Part shown: one piece after another, positions 11,981 to 23,379 of the stretch
How positions within the stretch are numbered: position 1 is the first letter of the stretch
How the letters are laid out: every line of letters starts with the position of its first letter
Assembly (NCBI GenBank): GCA_022829145.1
Contig: CM040763.1
Coordinates: 6,252,141-6,316,140 of the forward strand
Length of the DNA stretch: 64,000 nucleotides
From: Albula goreensis
Lineage: Eukaryota > Chordata > Actinopteri > Albuliformes > Albulidae
Direction of reading: 5' to 3'
The notes under the pieces: generated by a model
Seen by the model: only the letters and a program-made list of their open reading frames with translations
Told to the model about the DNA's origin: nothing
The model's database searches: none
Position numbers and translations under genes: made by a program

Positions 11981-12193
11981 GCAGGGATATCAAACTGAAA
12001 TCCTGGAGGGTCACAGTGTCTGGGGATTTTCCATATTGTTTCATCACTTAAATTATTATTTTAATCCATTGATTGGGTTACAAACCTTGTTCACTTACCC
12101 TGTTTCCAAGGCCTCTAATGCCTGCTAATTTAAGGGAATACCATAAAAACCTGGAGATACTGCGGCCCCATGCAGGACTAGAGACTGACAACC
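11981..12193. mobile_element. Eroded MITE of the 'caggggtgtcaaac' terminal family
   Basis: The left end reads CAGGGATATCAAACTGAAA, then TCCTGGAGGGTCACAGTGTCTGGGGATTTT. The reverse complement of the right end gives GGTTGTCAGTCTCTAGTCC, then GCATGGGGCCGCAGTATCTCC and GGTTTT, which aligns as a diverged terminal inverted repeat of about 45 bp. The related copy at 51700-51882 has clearer ends. It is non-coding and non-autonomous. Confidence 0.65.
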
Positions 12194-13079
12194 GTAGTGG
12201 ACAGTCACCATAATGACGACTGGTCACCCGTGGGCAGCTGGACCGAGGGTGAGAGGTGCTTGTGTGGCAGTGATGGGAGGAACACTGAGTGACCCCTGGC
12301 AGGGCTAACCCAGCCATGTCGCCTCACCACAGACTGGCTGACGACTTCATCTGCTTTGTACGTGATATCAACAGACGTGCACCTCGGTCTGAGCTGCCTG
12401 AAGCAGGAAGCGTGGAGGTGTAACCTTTCTGTACCATTCAATGATATACTTGATATTTTGAAGATCCTCTGGAACAACCTAAGGGTGTTTTCTCCAGAAG
12501 CTTCAATAAATATGTTATAATCTACATCACAACTTGTTTGTTGCAACTGTTAAAATCCAGAAGACAGAAGTTAATTGAAGATGTAAGGAGAAGGGGGAGT
12601 GGGGGGGTGGTGTATAGATAATGGTGTATAGATAATGGATCAATAGAGACATAAGCAGAAACATTATCTATTATCATAACTCTATGGGCTGAATCCAGAC
12701 CTGAGTCACATCCTGTTTACGTGCACTAGCTGTATAATGGTAGTGCCTCACAAACCCAATTTCACAAAAAAATGCACTTGAGCAGACCAGAACATGAGGT
12801 CTGTATTCTGCCCTTTGTTATTAAGGACACTGCTAACATATTAAATTATCAGAATTAAGGAATGAATATTTTGCATATCTAAATTAATGCGTATTTGGTA
12901 TGTTATTACCCAAGAGCAAGAAAATATTATCTAAACTCAGCAAATTGTGATGACAATGGTGGGGCCAAAAAAAATCGCAAAACATATGAATACTTCACAG
13001 TTCCCTTCTCTTCCTGACATAATTACTATGTCCTAAAATACATCATCTTCAAAGGATCATTCAAGGACAAATTATACTT
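12194..13079. other. Non-coding spacer with short tandem duplication
   Basis: A moderately GC-rich part (12194-12420) carries overlapping minus-strand frames without recognisable domains. A 14-bp unit GGTGTATAGATAAT is exactly duplicated at 12609-12636, after a G run. The rest is AT-rich unique DNA. Confidence 0.55.
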
Positions 13080-13560
13080 CCCCAGGAAAAGGATGCACCC
13101 TCTCCACTCTGCTTTTTCCCTAACAAAGTAGGGAGGGCCTTATTTCAAGCATTGATTTTGGTCTAACCTACCTGAAGGCAGTCGATTAATCTTTTACATG
13201 TGTACGTTTTAGACAGGCTCTCACGCTGTGCAAGATATCCCTCCTTGCCAACTTACGCAATGTCAATTAATGATTTTGTCATTTCAATAGTAGGGGTGCA
13301 GGGCAGCGTATTTGTCGAATTACTTGGGAGCATAACGGGGATCGTAATTTGCACCATCTGTTTGGTGTGGGACGGGAAAAAAAATACATTTGTGATATTA
13401 GAAGATATGTCTCAAAGACATGAAATGAACATATGTTGTCTTGGAGCCTCCAGGCTGACATTGAAGAAGAGAAAAGATCGTACTTCAAGGCAAATGCTGT
13501 CCCCACAGAGGCACTGCCAGACACTATATGGCTAACAGTATTGACAAGTCTCTTGTGAAC
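13080..13560. promoter_or_regulatory. Candidate conserved non-coding block
   Basis: A long repeat-free block with homeodomain-type cores (CAGTCGATTAATC near 13180, GTCAATTAATGATT near 13262). Frames are open on both strands (111 codons plus, 121 minus), which argues against either being real; no domain is recognised. The texture is that of a long enhancer-like element; the evidence is indirect. Confidence 0.35.
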
Positions 13561-13639
13561 CACATAACATTGAGATTTACACACAGTAACGGGCAGTGTA
13601 GCCTCTTCCCCTTGACTGTGAGGAGAGGACAGGACTGCC

Positions 13640-13860
13640 CCCATTCTGGATTATTCCTGAAAGCCGTGTCTGGATAAAAAAAAAAAAAAAAAGCAGACTT
13701 GACAGAAGTGTTACAGCGGCCGGAAAAAGACGATTGCCATATGTTTGCTTCACAGGGCGGCCGATGCCCGAATTCAAAGGATACTGACACTTCATTCAGC
13801 TCTATATGTATCATCTGAAAGTCCTCATAAGGCAGAAATTCCACACCACATGCAAATACA
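13640..13860. promoter_or_regulatory. Candidate enhancer-like block ending at octamer
   Basis: Unique sequence interrupted by an A run (13677-13692) and ending with a perfect POU octamer ATGCAAAT (13850-13857) directly before the CA repeat. The regulatory role is inferred from texture only. Confidence 0.3.
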
Positions 13861-13861
13861 C

Positions 13862-13864
13862 ACA

Positions 13865-13906
<42 letters not shown>
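13862..13906. repeat. (CA)n microsatellite
   Basis: About 20 CA units, nearly perfect, flanked on the right by AT-rich low-complexity sequence (TATATGTATATATAGG) to about 13990. Confidence 0.95.
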
Positions 13907-13908
<2 letters not shown>

Positions 13909-14500
13909 CATGTTTATATGTATATATAGGTCATATAAATATAAATATATTATTTGAATATAATATGTAAATATATAGGCCATAATAATATGCTACACAC
14001 TAGTAATAACATGATTATACATAAACAATTAATGTACGGTACATCTTTTATTATGTTATGCATTTAAATATATTTAAATGAATTTGTAAAAAAGAGGGTG
14101 AATTAGAATAATATTAAGGGGCTAAATTAGATTCCCCTTTGAAGAGTGCCTGTAGAAACATGATAAATGTAGTTAAGACAGACTGCTGCCATTGGAGACT
14201 ATGGAGCGAGAGAAGATTTGAAGATGATAAATAATGACTCTGTAGCCATTTCCCCATAGGTAGAACTATTTCAGTACAAAGGAAGGAGGTGACAACCCAA
14301 CTTTGAGTGCAACACACAGCTAGAGTAAATATCACCTGCTTCAGACGAGCCCCCCAAGCTTCCATCCATCGTTCCCATCACTCGATTGAAGCAGAACGCG
14401 TCTAAAAAAGTCAACCTCTGCGCGTCTTTGTAACATCAGAATAAGTTCTCAGAGGATAGACGAGCGTTCCTTGAGGATTCTGAGAATGAAGGCTTACGGA
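13907..14500. other. AT-rich low-complexity then unique DNA
   Basis: The part at 13907-14090 is strongly AT-rich with partly palindromic ATATAA/TTATAT stretches. The rest is unique; a minus-strand frame of 83 codons (14114-14365) shows no recognisable domain. Confidence 0.55.
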
Positions 14501-14539
14501 AATGGCCAAAAAAAAAAAAACTAAAGTGGCACCTCAGCA

Positions 14540-14985
14540 AATGAATGGTGACTGCTCTGCAAGGAGCGAGTGTTGACAAGGGAGAATCCATCTGAGCACT
14601 GTCACAAACAAAGGAGAAAATACCAACCTAATTTAATAATCTTTTCCATCAAGCAAAAAAAAAATTGTGCATTTTTTTTCCCAGCGCAAACACCCCGTAG
14701 CCTAAACCAATTGTGCACAAACCTAATTTAACCGTGGGAATAAACAGTAGCTTTCAATTTAATTCAATACGGTTCTCCAGGAACTTTCATCAATCACTTC
14801 CATGCGGTTTGAAAGCAATCATGAAACTAAACACACAGAGGAAACGCTGATGGCAAACACTGTAAATATCTATCAGCGAGCTGCGCAGTCATACTCTCGT
14901 TAACGTTACTGAGCATGCAATTCAATGAGTCACTGTGACACCTGAGTCACCGCGATACCTGAGTCAAATGCACGTGTATGTAGAA
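14540..14985. promoter_or_regulatory. Candidate enhancer block with three phased AP-1 sites
   Basis: A repeat-free block that ends in three perfect TGAGTCA sites at 14926-14932, 14943-14949 and 14960-14966, each starting exactly 17 bp after the previous one. An E-box CACGTG (14971-14976) follows. The first two 17-bp units match at most positions (TGAGTCAC.G.GA.ACC). TGAGTCA is the AP-1 consensus and also the core of Maf/NF-E2 sites. Function is inferred. Confidence 0.45.
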
Positions 14986-15990
14986 CCATGTTATGGCCAT
15001 TTCTTTTTACGTACAGCTTTTTGGTGGCTCGGTTTTATACAGACTGATGGAATGGGGTCATTTCCCTTACATAGTTCAAATAATTGTGATAAATACTGAC
15101 AAATCTACTAACGATATCTATCGTTCTCATTTTTTGAGTTAATAACAGGTCATCTTTTTAGATGGGATAAAATGATGAATGAAGAAAAAATTTATTTTCC
15201 TTTTTAAATGAAAAAAATCCTTTCATTTAAAAAAAGAAACATTCTCAATAAATGCTGCTTTATCAACCAAATTTTTACCTTTGTATTGACTTGATGATGA
15301 GATCATCAAACGGTCAAAATAATTTAACTATAATATTAATTACCAAAGCTGCTTTCTGATATTATTTATAATTAGTGTACCTCCAATAGCATCAGGGCCA
15401 GTGAGACTGTTCCCATCCCTGAAGCACAAAACAGATACAGAAAACTTCGTCTTTAAATACATTTTGAATCAATTCCTGTACCTTCGGTCTCACCCATATA
15501 TCTGGAATAAATTAATAAGTATGGACATGTGAAGCAGGGAAATGTATCAAAGCAAGTGTATGCATGTTTGAAACACCCTCTTATGAGCAGTATTTATAAC
15601 TGTGATATTGATTTAGGAACATGATTTTGTAAATTTAAAAATTACATGACAATAAATATATTGGCAATTGCTTATTTTGTTTTGTTATACTGACACAGTT
15701 TATAAATATTTTTCTATAATATTTTTTATATAAATACCTTCCAAGTGCGTTCAATAAATTATTATTCTTATTATTGTACCTTATGAAATATTCTGGTATT
15801 TCCAGTACAAATTTGCATTTCAAGAGTAAAATCACCTGCTATGTGCATGATAGCTGAGACCATTAAAATGAAACCGTGCTGTACATTCACGCCAATCCAG
15901 ACCCTAAAATGGCCGATCCAGCCATGGTTACACTCACTCAGTCCTAGTGCACAAAAAAAGAGAAAAGGGCGAAAATAGCAACCTCAGCCC
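14986..15990. other. AT-rich non-coding stretch
   Basis: Highly AT-rich. Contains an inverted repeat CTTTTTAAATGAAA (15200-15213) against TTTCATTTAAAAAAAG (15221-15236), which could form a hairpin. No gene seen. Confidence 0.55.
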
Positions 15991-16000
15991 AACTGTCATC

Positions 16001-16025
16001 TTTTTTTTTTTTTTTTTTTTTTTTT
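16001..16025. repeat. Poly(T) run
   Basis: About 25 T in a row. It could be the reverse-strand tail of a retroposed sequence, but no body of such an element was recognised on its left. Confidence 0.9.
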
Positions 16026-16169
16026 ACATTTGCGCCACTCCAAAATACCAACATTGCGCTAAGCAGCCATGTTTGCACCTCACGCTATCATTTCGTGCGG
16101 TCAAAACAGGACCCATAATCTTGAATGTTAAATATTTACAGCCATGTTTTTCACCCCAAAAAAGGCCGT

Positions 16170-16490
16170 CCTTTCCAAAGAACGGTCCGTCTCCGGGGAA
16201 CACATACAGTGCGTCGGTCCTGGGGAATTGGCAGAATTGTCATCGCTGCTGTTCGCTGTCCTCTCCCTGAGTGAGACAAACAGGAGCTCTGACCTGACAG
16301 CTTCCTTCCACACACAGTCATTAAAAAAAACTCCCAGCTTCCCAAAATCTCAGCACATATATTTTTTTTCCCTCCTTCCCCTTCCAAATCTACTCATAAT
16401 TCAATTTAGCAGGCCCACACAGTGCCTGCCATTAGGTTTGACTGCCTGATTTAAGATTGATGACTTGTGCCCCCTGGGTGCAGCCTTATG
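16170..16490. promoter_or_regulatory. Candidate enhancer-like block
   Basis: Unique sequence with open frames on both strands (101 codons plus, 78 minus) that have no domains. Its right half (16390-16480) combines ATTCAATTTAGC and GATTTAAGATTGATGAC with balanced composition. The regulatory call is inference. Confidence 0.25.
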
Positions 16491-16496
16491 GATGAG

Positions 16497-16567
16497 GAGG
16501 TGGGGTGTGGGGGGAGAGGGGTACTGAGGAGGGGGGGGGGGGTGTGTGGGGTGGGGGGGGGGGGTGT
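16497..16567. repeat. G-rich tract with G-quadruplex potential
   Basis: Contains many runs of four or more G, including runs of about 12, separated by short T-containing loops. By composition it can fold into G-quadruplexes on the plus strand. The minus strand gives a proline-rich spurious frame. Confidence 0.9.
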
Positions 16568-16978
16568 CCAAGGCAGAGAGCCGAATGAACAGAGGTAGGA
16601 GTCAAGCCAAGTAAAGTTTCAAATTGATTTGAAAAAAGAAAATCGGGCTGACTAACGTGACAAGTTGCATCTGTGACCGAAAACTCCGAGAGAGAGCAGC
16701 CTGTCTCCTTCAAGAGCCTTCACTGTGACACACCGCGATGCGCTCTCTCTCTCTCTCTCTCTCGGCGCGGCTCGCCTGAGACGCCCTGCTACACCTTCCC
16801 CCTGACGTGCCGCACCAGTGGCTCACACATCAAACCCAGTCAATGACACAAATTACAGGGGAAGCTGACAGAGGAGAGGCCCAGCCTAGTGCACCATTGA
16901 TGGTCATTGCTACAGTGCATTACTGGAGCTGCACACTGACAAGGAAGAAGTCCTGAGACTAACAGTGAGCTGTGTGAA
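16568..16978. other. Unique DNA with (TC)n run
   Basis: A (TC)n microsatellite lies at 16745-16763, next to a small CpG cluster (GGCGCGGCTCGC, 16764-16775). The part at 16815-16975 is repeat-free and could be a regulatory block. No gene seen. Confidence 0.5.
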
Positions 16979-17032
16979 GAAGGAGAGGGGGAGGGAGGGA
17001 GGGAAGGAGAGAGGGAGGGAGGGAGGGAGGGA
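16979..17032. repeat. (GGGA)n purine tract
   Basis: GGGAGGGAGGGA-type purine repeat on the plus strand. The complementary CCCTCCCT strand gives serine/proline-rich spurious frames. Confidence 0.95.
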
Positions 17033-17214
17033 TAACAAAAACAACAGATACACCTGAGAAGAGGAGAAGCTGAAGCTTTGGAAAAAAACGATATCCCAGA
17101 CATGCTGCAACCCAGCTACTGGAAAAAGAATAGATTTGTATGACTGCACTGTGTTCCGGAATCCCATCGCATACACGAACTGACTGCTTGTTCACTGCTT
17201 CCATAAGCGAGGGG

Positions 17215-17438
17215 CGAGATTCAATCAAATGCACTTAGTCTCTTTTAAGGGCATGCACAATTCAATCAAAACAGACTTCACATTATAACGCCATTTTCTG
17301 TCAGTGTTTTATATTTTATTGGAGACAAACATGTCCTTTGGAAAGTGTTCATTTCAATCTGAGTCACAACATTATATTCCTCTTCAATTTTGACTGCATT
17401 GCATATGCCTGTGGAGAGACAAAGGACTTTTGATTGCA
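17215..17438 (+). mobile_element. Local MITE family, copy A
   Basis: The left end reads GATTCAATCAAATGCACTTA, then GTCTCTTTTAAGGGCATGC and AATTCAATCAAAACAGACTT. The right end, read in reverse complement, gives GTGCAATCAAAAGTCC...GTCTC...CAGGCATATGCAATGCAGTC, so the element is a foldback. The centre carries TATTTTATTGGAGACAAAC and ATGTCCTTTGGAAA. Related copies lie at 18787, 43192, 43346 and 59752. No coding capacity. Confidence 0.75.
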
Positions 17439-18258
17439 CAATATGATTTTCAAACATACTCCCAGTTGATACATGGTATTCTTATAATGTCTCCATAATA
17501 CTGAAGCAATTTTCCATGCTGTATTAGGTAATAAAACAGCACTGAATTCTGAACATTATTATGTGTTTCAAGGGTTTCCACAAAACGTAAAATTTCATGA
17601 CAGATAGAATTATATTTGCCAGCGCCACTGTGACAACTTTTACTATTTCTCCTAATTTCTAGTTCAAACAACTTTTGTGCTTTTGAATTAAAAATGAAAA
17701 GAAGATATTTCAGAGGCTATAGGTAAATCATACTAATAGAATTCTGAGCAAATTACCACAGATCACTCATATCACACTCCAAAATCCCATTAAAAAGTTA
17801 AGAATTTTAAAACCCCCAAAACTTAACAAATAATAAAGACGCAATAAGCAAACGGATCTAAGAGAAAGAAACCTGAAAAGCTGTGGGTACCGGTTTCATG
17901 CTTGAGTGCGGGCTTTAAGACAAAGCATCTCCCAAGATAATTACTGTGTCAAGTGATCACAGAGTGACTGGCCAATATTTAGCCCTAACCAAATCAAAAC
18001 AGAAATGTAATTTCTCACAAGTATTTTTTTTACCCAACCTCATTTCAGACATAGAATGAGGATGTTAATGCAATGCTTTTAACTGTCCTTATCACATAAC
18101 GTTTATTTATCTTCCCCAAAAGGCTGTAAGGAGTGAACTTCAATGTAAAATGAAAGACCAATTCAGTCCAGTGTGTGTTCCATATGCCTATATGATATTT
18201 CTAGTAACATTGTAGTGGATTTATGTATTTATTTTTAGAATACTTTCTTTCAAATGAG
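17439..18258. other. AT-rich unique DNA, possible regulatory part
   Basis: No gene seen. The part at 17880-18010 is repeat-free with mixed composition (AAGATAATTACTGTGTC, CAAGTGATCACAGAGTGAC) and could be an enhancer-like block, without stronger evidence. Confidence 0.45.
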
Positions 18259-18302
18259 TTTATTATTATTAGTAGTAGTATTATTATTATTATTATTATT
18301 AG
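18259..18302. repeat. (ATT)n microsatellite with AGT interruption
   Basis: Tandem ATT units interrupted by AGTAGTAGT. Ordinary simple repeat. Confidence 0.95.
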
Positions 18303-18786
18303 GTGAAATCTATAGATTCTAATGTGTAACTGCTGTGTAAATTGATGTTTAAACTGAGAGTTGTAATTAATGGTCATTTTTAGGATTATTACTTTTCAAA
18401 TAACATGAAATTGCACAGACCACCAGAACATTCCACACACACTTCCCTACTTTTCAGCTGTGTAACAAAAGTATTTACTGCATAGTAGCTACCTAATTAA
18501 GGACATATAGTCCCTGCTGAATGCATTCTGTTCTCAGTTGGGGATTTCTGATTACTGATTACAGCATATCATGGATTACAAGATCTGTGTTGTGGGCTGT
18601 GGGCTTTTGTACACTAGACTTGAGGAACGAACACTAGACATAACAATAATAAGTGAAACTGAAAAAAGGAATAAGAACTGGTTTAGGGATACAGGAAACA
18701 TGTTGCAGGCTGTGTACAGTGCAGTATCTCTCAGCCAGAGGGTCTGTACAGATTCACCCTTTTCAGGTTAATAAAGACTACGGGCT
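18303..18786. other. AT-rich non-coding spacer
   Basis: Unique AT-rich DNA; overlapping plus frames of 60-66 codons have no domain. No gene seen. Confidence 0.5.
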
Positions 18787-18973
18787 CGATTCAAATCAAA
18801 CGCACCCTCTAAGAGCATATGCTACGCTATTTTAAAAAAAAGGAAGACATCCATTTTATCTTGCCTCCAATAAAATATAACACACTCAAAGGAAATTGTG
18901 TTGCAATGTAAAGTCTATTTTGATTCAATTGCATACGCTGTTAAAGAGACTAAGTGCCTTTGATTGAATCTTG
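18787..18973 (-). mobile_element. Local MITE family, copy B
   Basis: The clearest termini of the family. The left end is CGATTCAAATCAAACGCACC; the right end, complemented, is CAAGATTCAATCAAAGGCAC, then TTAGTCTCTTTAAC and GCATATGC-like sequence. Central GTTATATTTTATTGGAGGCA reads on the minus strand, opposite to copy A. About 187 bp, so partly deleted compared with the other copies. Confidence 0.75.
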
Positions 18974-19084
18974 CTCTGAGTGATTTACTATAAGTAGGCG
19001 TAGAAAACATGAGAAAAATACATTTTTTTCAGATAGTATCCTCTTAGGATGATGCAGCAAAAGAAAAGGTAAGCTGTTATTGCA

Positions 19085-19340
19085 TAATTGTCTGTTAGCG
19101 ATCTACCCGGTCCTGCTGATTTTTTATCCCTCATTCTAACACCTGTATTTAAACCCTGCATGAAATACTGTGCATTTTGCCATGCTGCACTCCTGAAAAC
19201 ACACGCATCGAGTGAACAAAGGAAACGGACAGGCTGCATCTGTTGTTTCATTAACATATTTACGCAAGCTGAGCACAGTTCAAGGCACGCCTGTGCTCAA
19301 CTGGCCTACAGAATTAATGAGCACAAATAATCAATGTTGG
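19085..19340. promoter_or_regulatory. Candidate enhancer-like block
   Basis: Repeat-free, mixed composition, with frames open on both strands for about 80 codons (19088-19330 plus, 18988-19257 minus) and no recognisable domain. It ends with homeodomain-like AGAATTAATGAGC. Regulatory status is inferred. Confidence 0.3.
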
Positions 19341-19830
19341 GGAAAGAGACTATGAGGTGAACCAAGCCAGTTTCAATGTTCAGCACCTAATACATGCAGA
19401 TTGGGTGGTTTTGGATTATGGATTACTGGTGGAGACTTGAATTTGTTGTGTTCAAAAAGTTTGGTTCATTCGAAAGAGAGCGGAAATCATCTGCATTTTC
19501 ATTAATCAAGTCAAGGCTTTAACAGTCGTCAACTGAATCTATCCTACATTATATAGACCGTATGGAAGGATATAAATATATGCCTCTTGCTTTAGTTTGG
19601 CAGGATTGACAGCTCTATTGGTGTAGGTTAGGGGAATAGTATGAAGGACAAATCCCAACATATGTCAAGTGGCGAGGTGAAAAGGTGTGACCTCACCAGG
19701 AAGAGGATGAGGGGCTGAGAAGAGTGGAAGTTTGAAAGGACAGAAACAACTTATGAAAAAAAAAAAAAAACTCACCATCTCTCTTTTGTTTCAAACCCGG
19801 TTTGAATAAAATGTGTTTGAATAACTGCAT
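19341..19830. other. Unique DNA with poly(A) run
   Basis: An A run at 19756-19770 and otherwise unique sequence. No gene or mobile element recognised. Confidence 0.5.
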
Positions 19831-20430
19831 GTGTGTCTCCTTGTGAGACAGACCATTTGTTCATTGGGTTTCCACCCCTTCCCAAAGATAAGTCATTGTT
19901 CCACAACAAACAGCAAAATGTCGCGATCCTTAATTGAATCTGTTTTCTGCACGATTCGTCTTGTATTCTCCAACAAAAGTGAGAATAACACAAATATGAC
20001 AGAGCTGGGCACCCTATTTCTACACCTGCCCAGGGTTCCAAGGGGCAAAGCCATAAACAACATTCTTCAAGGCTTCCATACCTTCTGCTTTGGTTCCTGA
20101 CGCAGGTCTGTTCAAAGTTTAATATGGAGCCTCTCTGTCAGTATTCCGCGATACACGGAGGTAAAGTTTGACACGCGCAAACCGCAGCCCTGCCTGGTTC
20201 ACATAACGCGCAGCCTGATCATAATTAGCCCCGGGTTCAGTCTGCGCAACTGCGTCACCGCTCTGTCTAATTGATTGTGGAATAGATAAAACAGCTTCAT
20301 CTGCATCGGCGCAAGGTTACGCGGGTGTTAAGAGATTTAATTATGCTCCTGACATGAGGAGACATTCCAATGCAAACTCTTTTCAGCTGCAGGGTGTTGT
20401 GTGTAAACACTGAGTCATGTGGATTTCAAT
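19831..20430. promoter_or_regulatory. Candidate regulatory cluster
   Basis: Two adjoining repeat-free blocks. The first (19840-20100) has 89-codon frames on both strands, neither with a domain. The second (20130-20400) is CpG-richer, with TCATAATTAGCCCCGGG, TCTAATTGATTGTGG and GATTTAATTATGC cores. Dense homeodomain-type cores beside CpG suggest an enhancer or an alternative promoter; unproven. Confidence 0.35.
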
Positions 20431-21700
20431 ATTCAATGGAACTGAAGCAGTAGACAATTATGGGCAAGAAAGCTGTTTCATACATAGTATTATGAAATTT
20501 CAACATCCTTAGATTTATGCATATTTTATCACTCACATGGGGCATGTTTTATCACACATGTACTTTCGCATGGAAACCTTATGGCACTGCTGGTGTAGAA
20601 ATAGCAGCATTGTGTTGGATTGGGGATGCGGACCATGGCTGTTAAAGTGACACTTCGCAAGATGGATGTAAAAATAACGCTGAACATCTGCATTTCCTCA
20701 GACTCCCGCTTCAGACAGAATGACTGCAGTCGCGCATTGTCCTCTCCCTTTGCTCAGGCTCTCAGCACCAGATGGGCAGTCAGCAGAGTCTCATGTAACT
20801 CTGAAGGTGATCAAGTGCTCAGTTCCTGGCATGAGAGTGGCTGTTTCCTATATAATAGCATGGTAAATTAATGTTTGTAGGTGACAATTGAGACCAGCTA
20901 TCAAAACAGCTCCACTGGACTTCACACTGTTTTCTTTCTTCAATAAAGCCATTTTAAGTTGATACATTGGTGCACAACCAAAACCTTTGATTCACTATCT
21001 TTGCTTCACTCATAATAAATGAATGAACTGGAGATCATGAATTCTTTAAAAAAAAAAAAAAACAGACAGCACCACATTTGATTTGTCAGTGAAGGTAAAG
21101 TTTTTTAAGCAACTTTTTAAAAGTTTTTTTCCTGTCACTCTTTGGGGTAGCCATAGGGGGTGCTGTGATAAGTTTAAAAGGGTTACAAAGAGTCAGTTGT
21201 TTCATCTCTTTAAAAATAATTTTATAGTATCTTATGTCTGGAAAGCAGCAGACAATAAAAGTGTGCATCATCTCTGTCTCCCATTCTCCTCCACCTGCCG
21301 TTGGGGTGGAGCCAGTTGTATGCTCAGGCTACAACAGTATCTTTTCATTACAATTTAGAACAAAAAGGCTTTTAAAATACAATTTGTACATAATCGTATG
21401 AATAAATGTATGATAATAAAGCAATTATACAACAAAGGCGACATTAAAAGCAATATGTAATTCACCATCATGTAAAGTGTGACTTTTTCTCTAATTAAAA
21501 GTCATGGAGTGTCTTATTCTTGTTTTCTTGGTGAAATAACAACAGCAGCATCTGTTGTCTCCATTAATAAAAATGAAAAAAAAAAAGTTCTTCCAGAAAT
21601 GCCAAGAGCTTTTGAAAATACACAAACAATAAACCAGAGGGTACAAGACAGAAATTAATATGATTAAAAAAAAAAAAAAAAACAACTAAAAAGATATTTG
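20431..21700. other. Unique to AT-rich DNA with A runs
   Basis: A runs at 21047-21062, 21576-21587 and 21666-21681. Frames of 61-91 codons have no domains. No gene seen. Confidence 0.5.
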
Positions 21701-21719
21701 AAGGACAAACAGTTCCAAC

Positions 21720-22180
21720 CAGCAGGTTTATGTCCCACCGTAATTATTCATGATGACAAAATGCAAAATTTGTGGGCAAATTTACATTTAAAAAGTGTAG
21801 TGTGTGTCATTTGTTTTATTCATGATAAACAGATCACTTAGTTGGAAAATTCCCATCTGCCTAGATGTTTCCACTATTATTTATGAGTGCCTTGTTTTGG
21901 AATGCTAACTGCACATGTGCATAATTAATCCTGTAGACAATTAGATATTGTTCGATTCGCAGCTGAACGCAATTAGCATTAGGGAGTTTACATATGTTGG
22001 CAATAACACAGATTAGATTCTAAAGTGCTTGTTAAAATCTTTAACCTGAGGCTGCTCCAGCAGACCTTCCTTAATGATGCTTTAAATGTTGTTGATAAAG
22101 AAATAATCCATTTTCTTTTATAAATAGGAAATTAGGGTTTGAAAACCAATTAAGCCTGCCATCGACCACTTCATTAGTGT
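21720..22180. promoter_or_regulatory. Candidate conserved non-coding block
   Basis: A long repeat-free AT-rich block with TAATTA cores (21741-21746 and 21922-21927), a palindromic E-box-like CACATGTG (21912-21919) and further ATTAG cores (GCAATTAGCATTAGG near 21969). All frames are closed. Among the better enhancer-like textures in the window; conservation is unverified. Confidence 0.4.
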
Positions 22181-22721
22181 CTCATATTTTCCCCACAATT
22201 TACTACCAAATTTGCTCTGACGTGATTAACAAGAGAGGGGGAAAGAAGTGTGAAAAGGAGAAGAAAATATGAAAATAAACGCGTAACGGCGGATGGCTCT
22301 TTGGTCCGGAAACGTCCAGCACCTTCCGGACATTCACTCCATCCCACCGCCATGGCTACCATGCAATGAAGCCAGCCACGGCTACCGCACAGGCTTCAGA
22401 GAGGAGAAATAATTTGACAAGTAAGGAAGCCAGTCCTCCTAAAACATCCTCTCAATTTTCTGTTTCGCCTTTTTTCTTTTTTTGAAGGGAAGCCTCCCAT
22501 TAGCTTCTCTTCACGGTGCAGTTTTTCCTCATGCAGTGACATAAGAGTGAAGGTCTCTGTGCACTGGGAGTGAAGGGGGGGGGCGGAGGGCAGTCTCGAT
22601 ATGGCGGCTCCCGATGACTCTGTCACTGTGGTAACGCTTATTGCTCACCAAGTCCACCCCCTACCCCAAGCGTCAATCACAAATGGAGCTCTTCAGCCCT
22701 CAACATCTCCAATCTCTCTCT
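22181..22721. other. Unique DNA, partly GC-rich
   Basis: Contains a mixed CpG patch (22280-22385) and a G run (22576-22584). Minus-strand frames of 62 and 76 codons are unconvincing. No gene seen. Confidence 0.5.
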
Positions 22722-22795
22722 TAACACAGACACACACACACACACATTAACACACACACACATACATGCACACACACATAAACACACACACACCC
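22722..22795. repeat. Imperfect (CA)n array
   Basis: CA units interrupted by TTAA, TACATG and TAAA. Simple repeat. Confidence 0.95.
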
Positions 22796-23029
22796 TTACA
22801 CGTTTTTTTTAGATGAAGATTTGGACGCGTTACTGTTCCTCTCCAGTGACCAGCAGGAAAAGCCCAGCAGAAGATGAGAGTTAATTGAGCGGGTCTTTCA
22901 TGCTGTTCTGCAGAAGAGATCCACTTTTTAAGAAGAAGAAAAAAACATGAATTCCAGATGCTGGCCCAATTTTCCTCCCAGTCCTTGCTTGAGCATTCAA
23001 GTCTAGATGCTTGAGTGATCTACTTATTA

Positions 23030-23330
23030 TTAAAGAGAAGCCAGTAGATGTAGAAGACAACTGGACAAATGGCTTTGGTCTAGAAATCTCCAACAAAGAC
23101 TCCAAAAAATCTTCTCCAATTAAAGCCCATCTCTTATTTTCTCCTGCTCTTAAGGTCCTCCATACTTTAACTCACATGACCGCTAAAACATGGCTGAGCA
23201 CCACGCTGATCTTCAGCACACAACAGATGCAGGCATTTACACACCAATTCAACAAAGTGGCAAATCATTTTGTTGTGGAAAAGTCAAAGGATCAATACAT
23301 CAAAACATCACGTTCTATGGGGATATAGAT
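23030..23330. other. Unique block with 105-codon plus frame
   Basis: A frame is open at 23011-23328. The peptide has no recognisable domain or repeat, and no acceptor/donor pair stands out. It could be a chance frame in a regulatory block. An unrecognised exon is not excluded. Confidence 0.25.
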
Positions 23331-23379
23331 GAGACAGAAGTTTGTTGAAAGGAGCTCAGAAATCCGTATTGGTGGCCAT

